Assembly (NCBI RefSeq): GCF_002159975.1
Contig: NZ_NFJR01000003.1
Location: forward strand, 62,001-126,000
Source: Barnesiella sp. An22
GTDB taxonomy: Bacteria; Bacteroidota; Bacteroidia; Bacteroidales; Barnesiellaceae
Reading direction: 5' to 3'
Length of the DNA: 64,000 nucleotides
Shown here: piece by piece, positions 37,050-46,808 of the stretch
Numbering within the stretch: the stretch's first letter is position 1
Layout of the letters: each line of letters opens with the position of its first letter
The notes under the pieces: model-generated
The model's input: only the letters and a program-made list of their open reading frames with translations
Database searches by the model: none
Told to the model about the DNA's origin: nothing
Program-made: the position numbers and the translations under genes

Positions 37050-37959
37050 CTTGATAACCATACTGGGCCCCACCGCTTCGGGCAAAACCTCGCTGGCCGT
37101 TGCTCTGGCGGCCCGCCTCGATACCGAAATCATCAGTGCCGACTCGCGCCAGATATACCGCTCGATGGATATCGGCACGGGCAAAGACCTGGCGGAGTAT
37201 ACCGTAGGGGGCAAGACCATCCCCTACCACCTGATAGACATCTGCCCCCCGGGCTACAAGTACAATCTCTTTGAGTACATCCGCGACTATCACCAGGCCT
37301 ACGACGAGATAGTGGCACGAGGCAAAACGCCCATCCTCTGCGGGGGAACCGGCCTCTACATAGAGGCGGTGCTCAAGGGCTACTCCCTCCCTCCGGTTCC
37401 CGAGAACCCCGAGCTACGCCGGTCGCTCGCCGACAAGTCGCTGCCCGAGCTCGAGGCGATACTCAAGAGGTACAAGACGCTGCACAACCAGACCGACACC
37501 GACACCTGCAAGCGGGCGATACGGGCCATCGAAATAGCCGAGTACTACTCGCGCCAGGAGCCCTCGCAACTGGTACCCCACCCGGTGGAGCATGCCCTCA
37601 TCGTGGGGGTAAACATCGACCGGGAGAGCCGGCGGGCCCGCATCACCCGGCGGCTGCACGACCGACTCGAGGCCGGCATGGTGGCCGAGGTGCAGGGGCT
37701 GCTCAACCGGGGCATCGACCCCGAGGGCCTCATCTACTACGGGCTGGAGTATAAATATATCACCGAATACCTTATCGGCCGCACTACCTACGACCAGATG
37801 GTCTCGCTCCTCGAGATAGCCATACACCAGTTCGCCAAACGGCAGATGACCTGGTTTCGAGGCATGGAGCGGCGGGGATTCCACATCTTCTGGCTCGACG
37901 CTTTCCTCCCGATGGAGGAGAAGCTGGCCCGTATCGAAGCCGAGATAGCCCGCCGATAA
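37042..37959 (+). CDS. miaA: tRNA dimethylallyltransferase MiaA
   Basis: 305 residues. The P-loop GPTASGKTSLAVALA (9-23), the ISADSRQIYRSMDIGTGK motif that contacts tRNA and diphosphate, YHLIDICPP, and GGTGLYIEAVLKGY are all present, and the C-terminal half has the KRQMTWFRGMER signature. The enzyme adds a dimethylallyl group to A37 of tRNAs reading UNN codons. Its start overlaps the end of the preceding gene by 8 nt, so the two are coupled. Confidence 0.97.
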   Translation: MLDLITILGPTASGKTSLAVALAARLDTEIISADSRQIYRSMDIGTGKDLAEYTVGGKTIPYHLIDICPPGYKYNLFEYIRDYHQAYDEIVARGKTPILCGGTGLYIEAVLKGYSLPPVPENPELRRSLADKSLPELEAILKRYKTLHNQTDTDTCKRAIRAIEIAEYYSRQEPSQLVPHPVEHALIVGVNIDRESRRARITRRLHDRLEAGMVAEVQGLLNRGIDPEGLIYYGLEYKYITEYLIGRTTYDQMVSLLEIAIHQFAKRQMTWFRGMERRGFHIFWLDAFLPMEEKLARIEAEIARR

Positions 37960-38005
37960 GGCGCTGTCTGTTGGATATTTGGCAACTTGACCGATATACA
38001 AACCA

Positions 38006-38033
38006 AGGGCTGTGCCGATACCGGCACAGCCCT
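38006..38033. terminator. Bidirectional terminator between miaA and the phage ejection genes
   Basis: A 12-bp perfect stem AGGGCTGTGCCG / CGGCACAGCCCT with a 4-nt loop between converging genes. The right arm and its flank share the 16 bases CGGCACAGCCCTCGCT with a second hairpin at 46809-46855. The T tract is short. Confidence 0.7.
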
Positions 38034-38039
38034 CGCTGT

Positions 38040-40331
38040 TCAGTTCCCCGCCGATGGCTCGAGTGGATTTGTATCAGGCCGCTTTTGCGGCTCGCCATAG
38101 ACCTCGTCGTAGAAGCGTTTGTAGCGCTGCCACTGGGGGTCCTCCTCCCACAGCAGGCGGTAAGGCTCCCGCTCCATCTCGGTCAAGGGGGTACCTAATT
38201 GATTGTTATACTCCGCCTCACCCAGTTGTCGCCGTACCTTCCGATTCCAAGCCGAAATAGATTCATCATCTCGTAAAACTCTACGAGACAACATGATAAT
38301 ACGCCGTAATTCACCGTCTGAAAATTTCATACCCGGCCAGAGAATACGAAGCATATCGCGTAAATCGGCACAAATCTGCTTCCACGTAGAGCCTGCTCCA
38401 GATCCTGCCATACTGGCTAAATACTCTTCGGCATCCGTTTTGCGAGCCTCCCACGAACTGCCCCGCATTTTCCAAATATGGGGCATGGAACGATAAACTC
38501 TCATCAAAAACTCATCCTTGAAATAGGAGTTACCGAAGAGGGCATCGAGTCCCCGATGGCCTACCGCTTCATGCAGCATAACCCGTTGAAGCATTTCATA
38601 GGAAGAGATCTTATCAAGTACAATCCCAATAACTCCATTATGGCGATAAAATCCCGCAATAAAACCGCCTCCTTTTTTTTGTTTTAATATAGACTCGGGG
38701 ATATCCGACTGATGTTCATAGATATAGACATTGTCGAGCCCCATGCGGTCGGCCAAATCTTTGGTGAGGTGATATTTCCCGCGGGTAGACATCTCGCGCC
38801 AAGCCTGATCTTTGGCGGGGTCGCGCAACACCGTCTCCAGCGGGTCGGGTTCGTGCAGCGCCCGCGCCTCCTGGGCACGCTGTTTCAGTTCGCCCGTAGA
38901 GATGGGGCGCATCATGTCGATGTCGACATCGGGGACCTTCACCGGCTTTTCGTACTGCGGGTGCATCACGGTAGCGGTGCGGGTCTCGGGGTCGTAGTCG
39001 ACGACATCGGTGGTAAAACCGTCGTACTCGAGGGTGCCGATAATCTCCTGCCGGTCGCGCAGGGCGGCATTGCGTCGGCGGTTGACCACCCGGCCCAAGC
39101 CTCCGGCCACGCTCCCGACCGTAGCCCCCGCGGCCATACCGACGGCGGCATTCTGCAAAATGGAGCTGAGGGTGGGATAATCTTCGGGATTGACATAGAC
39201 CATGCGCCCCACGTCGTGGATGGCCGAGTTGGCCCCCTCGGAAACGGCACCGACCCCCGCATCCTTGACTACCCCGAGCGTAGTGCGGGCAAAATCGGTA
39301 TAGTGCAGACTGTTCATCAGCTTGGTCGCCTCGCGCCGCGCCTCCTTGTTCTTGAGCAGCTCATCCTTGAAATATTGCGACGCCCGCCGCTTGACGCCCC
39401 TCGAGAGGTTGCCGAGGTAGCGGCTCTGGAGCAGGGCATCGAAGAGGAAATCGGCCCCCATGCTGATGGCGGTATAGGCCGCCCGCTGTCCGGCCGAGAG
39501 CGGTTCGCCCGTCTCCTCCTCGTAGTTGTCGAGCTCCATTTGCGCCTGGGCATGGCTCTCGGCTACCGACGCCCCCACGCTGGCCACCCCGGCGGCCACA
39601 CCCACCGGCGCCGAGATAGCCCCCAACGCCACGGGGATACCCATGCGGGCCACATCGGAGAGGATTTCGCCGGCCACGGCCGCCCCCTCGGTCTCGGGGA
39701 AGGCGTTTTCGGTAGCGCGAGCCTCCTCCATGATGCGCCGCCCTTCGTTGCCCCACCGGGCCGTCTCGGAGAGTTGGCGGGCAATCTCGCCCTGCGGCAG
39801 TCCCTCGCCCTGCAAACGGCGGTACTCCTCGAGCCCCTCCAGCTCGATGCGAGGGCGGTCGACGGGTTTCTGCTCGGGCTCACGGCCCAGCGAATCGGCC
39901 TTCTGCTGCAACTGCTCCGGCGTGCTGCCCGCATACTCGGGCAGGTGCTCCAGCGCGCTTTTGGCGGCATCGCTCTTGTCGTCGGAGAAAAGGTCCTGAA
40001 TATACCCCTTGGAATATTTCAGGTCGTTCCAGATGCGTTTCCCCGCCAGGTTCAACCCCTCGGTGAGCGACTGCAACTTGCGCGGCTCCTCGACCTTGGG
40101 GTCGGGATTGACGGGAAAATCGGGCTGAAGCGGGACGGTCACCTGATGCGACGGTGCGGCACCCGCGCCCGCCGGGCGATTCTCGCCCGGCAACGGAACC
40201 GTATAGGCGGGCAGGTCGCCGTCGGCCCCCTCCTCCTGATTCCGATACAACTCTTGCAGATAGGGATTGATAAGGTCCCAGCCATATATCCCGTTGCCCT
40301 CGACAGAGGGCATGCTTTGTAACTTGTTCAT
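38040..40331 (-). CDS. Large phage ejection/internal-virion-type protein with zincin-like C-terminal domain
   Basis: 763 residues, no signal peptide. N-terminal part (1-200) is Pro/Gln/Glu-rich; the middle (about 215-430) has long Ala/Gly-rich amphipathic helices (VARMGIPVALGAISAPVG, AAVGMAAGATVGSVAGG) like the membrane-crossing ejection proteins of podoviruses; the C-terminal part (about 520-720) has MLHEAVGHRGL (H587, E588, H592), a HExxxH variant that I associate with zincin-like domains of phage polyvalent proteins. Bases about 38192-38745, coding this last domain, are AT-rich unlike the rest. Last gene of three on the same strand (gaps 14 and 18 bp). By position it would match P22 gp16 or T7 gp16; that is inference. 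Confidence 0.68.
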   Translation of the reverse strand: MNKLQSMPSVEGNGIYGWDLINPYLQELYRNQEEGADGDLPAYTVPLPGENRPAGAGAAPSHQVTVPLQPDFPVNPDPKVEEPRKLQSLTEGLNLAGKRIWNDLKYSKGYIQDLFSDDKSDAAKSALEHLPEYAGSTPEQLQQKADSLGREPEQKPVDRPRIELEGLEEYRRLQGEGLPQGEIARQLSETARWGNEGRRIMEEARATENAFPETEGAAVAGEILSDVARMGIPVALGAISAPVGVAAGVASVGASVAESHAQAQMELDNYEEETGEPLSAGQRAAYTAISMGADFLFDALLQSRYLGNLSRGVKRRASQYFKDELLKNKEARREATKLMNSLHYTDFARTTLGVVKDAGVGAVSEGANSAIHDVGRMVYVNPEDYPTLSSILQNAAVGMAAGATVGSVAGGLGRVVNRRRNAALRDRQEIIGTLEYDGFTTDVVDYDPETRTATVMHPQYEKPVKVPDVDIDMMRPISTGELKQRAQEARALHEPDPLETVLRDPAKDQAWREMSTRGKYHLTKDLADRMGLDNVYIYEHQSDIPESILKQKKGGGFIAGFYRHNGVIGIVLDKISSYEMLQRVMLHEAVGHRGLDALFGNSYFKDEFLMRVYRSMPHIWKMRGSSWEARKTDAEEYLASMAGSGAGSTWKQICADLRDMLRILWPGMKFSDGELRRIIMLSRRVLRDDESISAWNRKVRRQLGEAEYNNQLGTPLTEMEREPYRLLWEEDPQWQRYKRFYDEVYGEPQKRPDTNPLEPSAGN

Positions 40332-40349
40332 ACTCTTCGACAGATAAAA

Positions 40350-40847
40350 TTAGTTTGTAACTCGATGGCCCAGATACTTGGCCAGCAGGCAGGCCAGTTT
40401 GCGGGGGAAGCCGGCCGATACCAGCAGGTTGAAAAGGTGGTGTTTGCACTCGAAATCGTTGTGCCCCGCCTGCAACGCCTTCAGCAGCGCCTTCTCGCTC
40501 AGGGCGGGACAGCGCGACTCGGGCCGGTATTGCCCCGACGCGAAGTCCGACCACAGCCGGAAGTTGCGGTATCGACGCTCTTTCTCGTCGAACGAGCGGG
40601 GAAGCCAGATGGCGGCGATACCCGAGTCGATGTCGCGGTCGGGTTGCCGCAGCAGCTCCAGCACTTCGCGCAGGGCCGCAAGCTCGCGGCGGGCCTCCCC
40701 GCGACGGTCGTCGGGGTCGTCCTCGCGGTGCAGGTCGTCGAGGTAAGCCCGGCACGACTCCAGGAAACACTTCCCCCCGCCCATATAGTCGGCGAGCTGG
40801 GGCGATTGGGGAGCCGACTCCCCGTTGGCAGTTATGCGATTGCTCAT
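40350..40847 (-). CDS. Small phage-module protein of unknown function
   Basis: 165 residues, charged and helical (for example ESCRAYLDDLHRE, RREVLELLRQPDRD region, AGHNDFECKHHLFNLLVSAGFPRKLACLLAKYLG). No signal peptide or membrane helix. It lies between two ejection-type genes (14 bp after the first, 18 bp before the third), so it belongs to the same module, but I do not recognise its family. Confidence 0.7.
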   Translation of the reverse strand: MSNRITANGESAPQSPQLADYMGGGKCFLESCRAYLDDLHREDDPDDRRGEARRELAALREVLELLRQPDRDIDSGIAAIWLPRSFDEKERRYRNFRLWSDFASGQYRPESRCPALSEKALLKALQAGHNDFECKHHLFNLLVSAGFPRKLACLLAKYLGHRVTN

Positions 40848-40861
40848 TGTAAAATGGATTT

Positions 40862-41362
40862 TTAGTTAAACAAATTCTTCAGCGTGTTGAAAGTCGACGA
40901 GAAGGAACTGCCGAGGATATTGCCCATGTAGTTCGACTTCACCGGTCGGTAATACTCCTCCAGAGCCGTACGGGCCGAGAGGTAATTCTTGAGTGCATTC
41001 TCCTTCCAGCCGGTCGCATAGCTGGCCACCTGGCTCACCGCCTTGCCGTAGGCCTGGTTTTGAGCCTTCTGGGCAGCCGTAATCGACTCGGGAGTAGCCC
41101 CGGTGACACTGGCCTTGTTTTTCAGAGCCTGGGTCGAGGTAGCCATCTGCTCGCGCATATCGCTGAGCAGCCCCCTCACGTCCGACCGGTCGAGCATGTT
41201 GCTGTAATAGGTGCGGTTGAAGAGGTTGTCCAGTTGCGACAACTCCTGCTCATACTGCTGTTGCTGTGCCTGCAGGGCCTGGTTAGCCTGCTGTTTCCCC
41301 TTTTGCGTGGCAAAGAGACTGCCCAACAGAGGAATGGCGGTAGAAAGTACATTGTAAATCAT
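40862..41362 (-). CDS. Phage internal-virion (ejection) protein-like, P22 gp7 / T7 gp14 type
   Basis: 166 residues. A short hydrophobic start (IYNVLSTAIPLLGSLFA) is followed by a long helical, Gln/Ala-rich body (QQANQALQAQQQQYEQELSQL) and a conserved-looking LLSDMREQMATSTQALKNKASVTGATPESI block, with AQKAQNQAYGKAVSQVAS after it. This combination is common in small ejection proteins of Bacteroidetes podoviruses that I recall, where the motif 'MREQM...A.....GAT.E' recurs. An AGGAG precedes the start. It is the first gene of the three-gene module. Confidence 0.65.
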   Translation of the reverse strand: MIYNVLSTAIPLLGSLFATQKGKQQANQALQAQQQQYEQELSQLDNLFNRTYYSNMLDRSDVRGLLSDMREQMATSTQALKNKASVTGATPESITAAQKAQNQAYGKAVSQVASYATGWKENALKNYLSARTALEEYYRPVKSNYMGNILGSSFSSTFNTLKNLFN

Positions 41363-41557
41363 CTCCTGCTTGTTTGTTTATGGGTTGGTAATATCTGCCG
41401 CAAATATCCGTTGCCCTGCGGCGATAATCGTGGCACGATTGAAAAATACGCGGCATACCGGCTGCATCCCGGTCTGTCATTACGATAGCAAAAAAGTCAT
41501 AACGGTTCCATTTTTTACCATAGGTTTAATTTAGGAATAAACTCTTTTCTTATTTTT

Positions 41558-43128
41558 GTGACAAGACTTCTGGATGGCGCCACCTCGTATCTCGTAGACC
41601 TCTATTACAAGGATGAGAACAACCAAAAAGTCTACAAACTGAAAGATGAAGAGACTACGACCACGAGCCTTCAGGTTTCGGGTCTGGAGGTTGAGACCAC
41701 CTACTTCTTCACCGTTCGCGGCAAGAACGCCGCCCAGCTTTCGCCCTACTCCGAAGAGTATGCCATCTTGTCCGAGCTCGTTTCGCCCGACCTCATGTCG
41801 TGTGTCGAGTATACCGGCGACTCGTTCAAGGCCCGCTCCGCTGGCGTCCGGTCGAGGGTGCTACCTCCTACCTGGTAAGCGTCTATAATCTGGTGGTCGA
41901 CAACTACACGATGGAGCCGAATTATCTGCTGCGCCAGGAAGAGACGACCGACACCTGCATGACGGTAACCGGCTGCGACCCCTCGCTCACCTACTACTAC
42001 ATTGTACAATCGAAGGGTGCCGGCGTATCGGCAGAGTCGGGATATGCCATGCCGGCCGTTCCGCAACTCACCGCTCCCCTGCCGCTCGAGCCTACCAACA
42101 TCACCTCGAACAGCTTCACCGCCAACTGGGAAGAGGTTCCCTATTCGCAAGGCTACACCCCCTTCCTGTATAAGGAGCATACGGCTCTGGCCGACGAAAA
42201 GCTGTCGATTATCGACACCGACTTTGCCGATGCCGTTTGCCCGCCCAGCTATCAACCTTGGGGCGACATGACCATCACCGATCCCTTCGAATCGTTCAGC
42301 CCCTACTACTTTGACGAATTTGCCGGCATGGCCGACTGGTACATCAGTGTAACCGCCTTTGCCGACGGTGCCCTGGGTATCGACAACATGTATCCCGACT
42401 TCTTCGACATGGGCTACATGATTTCGCCGAAACTCGACTTCTCGCTGGGCGACGGTACCGTAACGATCGACGTCGACTGGTTGAGCATCCACGCCTCGTC
42501 GACTACCGATGTATTTGCCATCGTTGCCTTTGCCACGGTAGGCGAAGACAATAGCATCAACATCGAGGGTACGCCGCAAACCTTCCTGGTTCCCAAAGGC
42601 ACCTTGAAGCACGAGACCATTACGCTCACGGGCGGACAACCCGACAGCTACCTCATCATCTTCACCGAAGACAACGGTATCATCATGCTAGACAACCTGA
42701 AGGTAGAGATGAGCATGAACAAGGACCAGAAGGTGATGCTCCCCTTGCAATCGCTCTTTACCGAAGAGACTCACATGGACTTCTCCAACCTCGACAACTT
42801 CCCCGGCGAGCGTTATGCCTATAACGTATCTTCGGCCTACCTGGGCGACGGTGCCTTTGTATACCAGAGCGGATACTCCGACCTGCAATTCATCGACCTC
42901 CTCCCCTCGTCGGTAACCAGCGAGAAGTTCGACGGTGTCAAGGCCTACGTGAGCGAAGGCAAGCTGCACGTTGTCAACCCCAACAACGAGCCGGTCAACC
43001 TCTACGACGTCAAGGGCGCTCTGCTTCTGTCGGTTCCCGCAGGTGAATCGGAGGGCGTCTACGACCTGCCCGGTGCGGGACTCTACATTGTAAAAGTGGG
43101 TAACCATGCCATCAAGATGGTTCGGTAA
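41558..43128 (+). pseudogene. T9SS cargo protein gene, 5' truncated and frameshifted
   Basis: Frame one (41558 to about 41832) encodes part of an FN3 domain starting abruptly at LDGATSYLVDLYY; frame two (from about 41843 to 43128) continues with WRPVEGATSYLVSVYNL, a further FN3 unit, an anchor J-like domain (VDWLSIHASSTTD) and a sorting domain ending GLYIVKVGNHAIKMVR. At 41833-41842 the pentamer CCGCT is present twice in tandem; removing one copy restores SFKARWRPVEGATS, a perfect FN3 strand. The 5' end, with the signal peptide, is absent: upstream is AT-rich non-coding DNA next to the phage module. So it can neither be read through nor exported. Confidence 0.85.
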
Positions 43129-43160
43129 CAATCCACATATAGTTCAACCTATATAAAAGC

Positions 43161-43197
43161 GGGGGCGGCTCAATTCGTTGAGTCGCCCCTCTTTTTT
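43161..43197 (+). terminator. Intrinsic terminator of the broken T9SS gene
   Basis: Stem GGGGCGGCTCAA / TTGAGTCGCCCC (one wobble pair), TTCG loop, followed by TCTTTTTT. Begins 34 nt after the stop at 43128. Confidence 0.88.
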
Positions 43198-43260
43198 CAA
43201 CCGTTTATCGCCGTACGGACGACTCGCCCGCCCCAGCCTAAGCCGGGCAACAGCAGAGTC

Positions 43261-43307
43261 AAAAAAAGAGCCAGTCTCACCTCACAGGAGGCGAGACTGG
43301 CTCTTTT
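43261..43307 (-). terminator. Intrinsic terminator of the WG-repeat gene
   Basis: 11-bp perfect stem GAGCCAGTCTC / GAGACTGGCTC; on the minus strand it is followed by seven T (43261-43267), on the plus strand by four T, so it can work in both directions. Confidence 0.85.
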
Positions 43308-43343
43308 ATCCGTATAAATAGTGATATGGTTCGTTGCGTGTTT

Positions 43344-44087
43344 TCAGATGCACTCTTCGTTTCTCTGCCAGGTACCCGTCTTGTCGATGACACCCCACAG
43401 CGTATCGAGTTTCACCTCGGCGAGCCCTTTGGAGAAGGAGTCGGCCTCGTCGTAGAGGAAGGGCAGAAACTCCTGCCCGGCCTTGTCGATATAGCCCCAT
43501 TTCCCGTTTTGTTTCACGGCGGCGACATCCTCCTTGAAGTTCCAGGCAAAATCGTATTGCAGCGGTATGAGCAGGTGGCCCGTCTTGTCGATGAAGCCCC
43601 ACTTCTCGTCCATCCGCACGGCAGCCAGCGATTCGTTGAAACACCACGAGTCGTCGAAGCGCGGCGGAATCACCACCTTGCCCGAGGGGTCGATAAAGCC
43701 CCATTTGTCGTGCAGCTTCACCGGGGCGAGGCCTTCGTGAAAATCGGCAATATGCTCATATACGATAGGGACTATCTCCTTACCCTCCTGGTTGATGTAC
43801 CCGTATCGTCCGTTTCGCTCGACCAGGGCCAGACCGTTATGAAAAGAGTGGGCCCAGTCGTAGTCAAACTTGACTACCGCCAGCCCGTGCCGGTCGATGA
43901 ACCCATACTTGTGGTCGATCATCGCCACGGCAACCCCCTCGTGAAACGAGTGGGCGGCGTCGAATTGCGGAGCTATAAATACCTTACCGGAGTGCTTCTC
44001 CCGGTAGCCATATTTCCCCGATTCGTCCTTGAACGACTCCAAATCGGGGAACCCTCCCAACGAGTTAAACTTCGAACTACTTTTCAT
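43344..44087 (-). CDS. WG-repeat protein
   Basis: 247 residues from the ATG at 44087. An ATG 11 codons earlier at 44120 lies within the transcription start region of the promoter found here, so I reject it. About six to seven tandem repeats of roughly 31 residues carry the WG motif (KYGYREKHSGK, KYGFIDRHG, RYGYINQEGKE, KWGFIDPSGK, KWGFIDKTGH, KWGYIDKAGQ, LWGVIDKTG), each followed by a strand and EG..PV/LAAVK. They should form a beta-rich solenoid or propeller. No signal peptide; role unknown, possibly binding. Monocistronic, with its own promoter and terminator. Confidence 0.93.
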   Translation of the reverse strand: MKSSSKFNSLGGFPDLESFKDESGKYGYREKHSGKVFIAPQFDAAHSFHEGVAVAMIDHKYGFIDRHGLAVVKFDYDWAHSFHNGLALVERNGRYGYINQEGKEIVPIVYEHIADFHEGLAPVKLHDKWGFIDPSGKVVIPPRFDDSWCFNESLAAVRMDEKWGFIDKTGHLLIPLQYDFAWNFKEDVAAVKQNGKWGYIDKAGQEFLPFLYDEADSFSKGLAEVKLDTLWGVIDKTGTWQRNEECI

Positions 44088-44117
44088 AAGTCGGTAAGAA
44101 TAAAAAGGAAACATCAA

Positions 44118-44148
44118 CAAATATATTTTTTTTAATTGACAATTCCAA
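44118..44148 (-). promoter_or_regulatory. Full -33/-7 promoter of the WG-repeat gene
   Basis: Minus strand TTG (44146-44148), 20-nt spacer, TATATTTG (44118-44125): both boxes and spacing match the Bacteroidetes consensus. Predicted start of transcription near 44111, about 25 nt before the ATG at 44087. Confidence 0.7.
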
Positions 44149-44315
44149 GAAATATCCCGAAAAATATTTGTCTCAGAAGCGCATGTACCTATTGTTTTGA
44201 ACCGGGATTCCGAGCCTCTAAAAAAACAAAAATTAGAGAAAAAGATTTGGCCGTTTATACAAACAGCCGTACCTTTAACCTCTATAAAATGTTAACTTAA
44301 TTTCAATATTTTGCT

Positions 44316-46520
44316 ATGACAAATGCGTTATTCTGGCTTGTACCCATCTCTTCGGTACTGGCTCTACTCTTTGCTTGGTATTTTTATAAGCAGCTGATGA
44401 AAACCGACGAGGGAACCCCTCAGATGCAGAAGATTGCGCTCCACGTGCGTAAGGGAGCCATGTCTTACTTGCGTCAGCAATACAAGGTCGTCGGGCTTGT
44501 TTTCCTGGTTCTGGTCGTTTTGTTCTCGATCATGGCCTTCGGGTTCGGGGTTCAGAACAAATGGGTTCCGGTAGCCTTCCTCACCGGCGGTTTCTTCTCG
44601 GGCCTGTCGGGCTATCTGGGCATGAAGACAGCCACCTACGCGTCGGCCCGTACGGCCAATGCCGCCCGCACCTCGCTCAACAGCGGCTTGCGCATCGCCT
44701 TCCGCAGCGGCGCCGTCATGGGCCTCGTGGTAGTGGGTCTGGGACTGCTCGACATCTCGTTCTGGTATCTGCTGCTCAATGCCGTGATTCCCGACGAAGC
44801 CTTGAACCCGGCGCATAAACTCTGTGTCATCACCACCACCATGCTTACCTTCGGTATGGGAGCCTCTACCCAGGCCCTCTTTGCCCGTGTAGGCGGCGGT
44901 ATCTACACCAAAGCCGCCGACGTGGGTGCCGACCTCGTGGGCAAGGTCGAAGCCGGTATCCCCGAAGACGACCCCCGCAACCCGGCTACCATTGCCGACA
45001 ACGTGGGCGACAACGTGGGCGACGTGGCCGGTATGGGCGCCGACCTCTACGAGTCGTATTGCGGCTCTATCCTGGCCACCTCGGCGCTGGGTGCCTCAGC
45101 CTTTATCGGTGCGGGTGAAACCGAAATGCAGATGAAGGCGGTCATCGCCCCCATGCTCATCGCCGCCGTAGGCATTCTGCTCTCCATCATCGGTATCTTC
45201 TCGGTACGTACCCACGAAGATGCCAAGATGAAAGACCTGCTGAAGTCGCTTTCGTTCGGTACCAACCTCAGCTCCATACTCATCGTATTTGCCACCTTCG
45301 GTATTCTGTGGGCTCTGCAACTGCAAAACTGGGCCCTGATAGGCGGCTCGGTAGTGGTGGGTCTGCTGGTGGGCATCATCATCGGACGCAGCACCGAATA
45401 TTACACCTCGCAATCGTACCGCCCCACCCAACGCCTCTCCGAGAGCGGTAAGACCGGCCCCGCCACCGTCATCATCTCGGGTATCGGTCTGGGCATGATT
45501 TCAACGGCTGTCCCCGTCATTGCCGTGGTAGCCGGTATCATCCTCTCCTACCTCTTTGCCTCGGGCTTCGACCTGAGCAACGTGACCCTGGGCCTCTACG
45601 GTATCGGTATCGCAGCCGTGGGCATGCTCTCGACGCTGGGTATCACTCTGGCTACCGACGCCTACGGTCCCATTGCCGACAACGCCGGCGGTAACGCCGA
45701 GATGAGCGGCTTGGGCGAAGAGGTACGCAAAAGAACCGACGCCCTCGACTCGCTGGGCAACACCACCGCCGCTACCGGCAAAGGCTTTGCCATTGGCTCG
45801 GCCGCCCTCACGGGTCTGGCTCTGCTGGCCTCGTACATGGAGGAGATTCGCATCGGTCTGACCCGCATCGGCGAGACCGTCCTCGAGTTTGCCGACGGCA
45901 CTACGGTGATGATCAGCGAAGCCTCGTTTACCGACTTCATGCGCTACTACGACATTACCCTGATGAACCCCAAAGTGCTCTCGGGCATGTTCATCGGTTC
46001 GATGATGGCCTTCCTCTTCTGCGGATTGACCATGAACGCCGTAGGTCGTGCCGCCGCACACATGGTCGAGGAGGTGCGCCGCCAGTTCCGCGAAATCAAG
46101 GGCATCCTCACCGGCGAGGCCGAACCCGACTACGAACGCTGCGTGGCCATCTCGACCCAGGGAGCTCAACGCGAAATGGTCGTACCCTCGCTGCTGGCCA
46201 TCGTGGCTCCCATCGTGACGGGATTGATATTCGGTGTATCGGGCGTGGTAGGCCTGCTCATCGGCGGCCTCAGTGCCGGCTTCGTGCTGGCCATCTTCAT
46301 GGCCAACGCCGGCGGTGCCTGGGACAATGCTAAGAAATATGTCGAGGAAGGTAACTTCGGCGGCAAGCACAGCGACGTGCACAAGGCTACCGTCGTGGGC
46401 GATACCGTGGGCGACCCCTTCAAGGATACGTCGGGCCCGAGCCTGAACATCCTCATCAAGCTGATGAGCATGGTAGCCATCGTCATGGCCGGTTTGACCG
46501 TGGCCTGGAGTCTGCTGTAA
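44316..46520 (+). CDS. hppA: Membrane-bound ion-pumping pyrophosphatase, K+-dependent type
   Basis: 734 residues with about 16 membrane helices. The pyrophosphate site is intact: [35 protein letters not shown] region (about 207-240) with the DVxADLxGK and DDPRNP elements, and the C-terminal [25 protein letters not shown] carries Ala where K+-independent enzymes have Lys, indicating the K+-dependent class. In Bacteroidetes this class is known to pump Na+, in some cases together with H+; which ion here cannot be decided. Single gene with a strong terminator behind it. Confidence 0.96.
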   Translation: MTNALFWLVPISSVLALLFAWYFYKQLMKTDEGTPQMQKIALHVRKGAMSYLRQQYKVVGLVFLVLVVLFSIMAFGFGVQNKWVPVAFLTGGFFSGLSGYLGMKTATYASARTANAARTSLNSGLRIAFRSGAVMGLVVVGLGLLDISFWYLLLNAVIPDEALNPAHKLCVITTTMLTFGMGASTQALFARVGGGIYTKAADVGADLVGKVEAGIPEDDPRNPATIADNVGDNVGDVAGMGADLYESYCGSILATSALGASAFIGAGETEMQMKAVIAPMLIAAVGILLSIIGIFSVRTHEDAKMKDLLKSLSFGTNLSSILIVFATFGILWALQLQNWALIGGSVVVGLLVGIIIGRSTEYYTSQSYRPTQRLSESGKTGPATVIISGIGLGMISTAVPVIAVVAGIILSYLFASGFDLSNVTLGLYGIGIAAVGMLSTLGITLATDAYGPIADNAGGNAEMSGLGEEVRKRTDALDSLGNTTAATGKGFAIGSAALTGLALLASYMEEIRIGLTRIGETVLEFADGTTVMISEASFTDFMRYYDITLMNPKVLSGMFIGSMMAFLFCGLTMNAVGRAAAHMVEEVRRQFREIKGILTGEAEPDYERCVAISTQGAQREMVVPSLLAIVAPIVTGLIFGVSGVVGLLIGGLSAGFVLAIFMANAGGAWDNAKKYVEEGNFGGKHSDVHKATVVGDTVGDPFKDTSGPSLNILIKLMSMVAIVMAGLTVAWSLL

Positions 46521-46547
46521 AAGCAATCGTTCATAACCATAACCCCG

Positions 46548-46580
46548 AGAGGCCGTACCGGAATTTCCGGTACGGCCTCT
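46548..46580 (+). terminator. Intrinsic terminator of hppA
   Basis: 14-bp perfect stem starting AGAGGCCGTACCGG with a 5-nt loop, followed by TCTGTTT, 28 nt after the stop at 46520. Confidence 0.88.
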
Positions 46581-46808
46581 TCTGTTTACCGATGAATACG
46601 AAATATTCTCATCCTCCACTGATAGATTCGCGGCACAAGAGCCCTCTCTTATTCCAAACGGCCCCAGCTGTCGCCTACCCTCTTCGAGGTACAGGATGCC
46701 GACAGCCGGGATTGGTATCTGCTCGATACTCACGGCTACATAGTCGAATAGATTTTGACACACCAACGGGAACGACGATAAACGGTTTCCCGCCTTCTTC
46801 TCTTTCTT

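Noticed and set aside
44087-44120. Upstream ATG at 44120 as start of the WG-repeat protein
   Set aside because: It lies three bases after the -7 box TATATTTG, so it would be at or before the transcription start.
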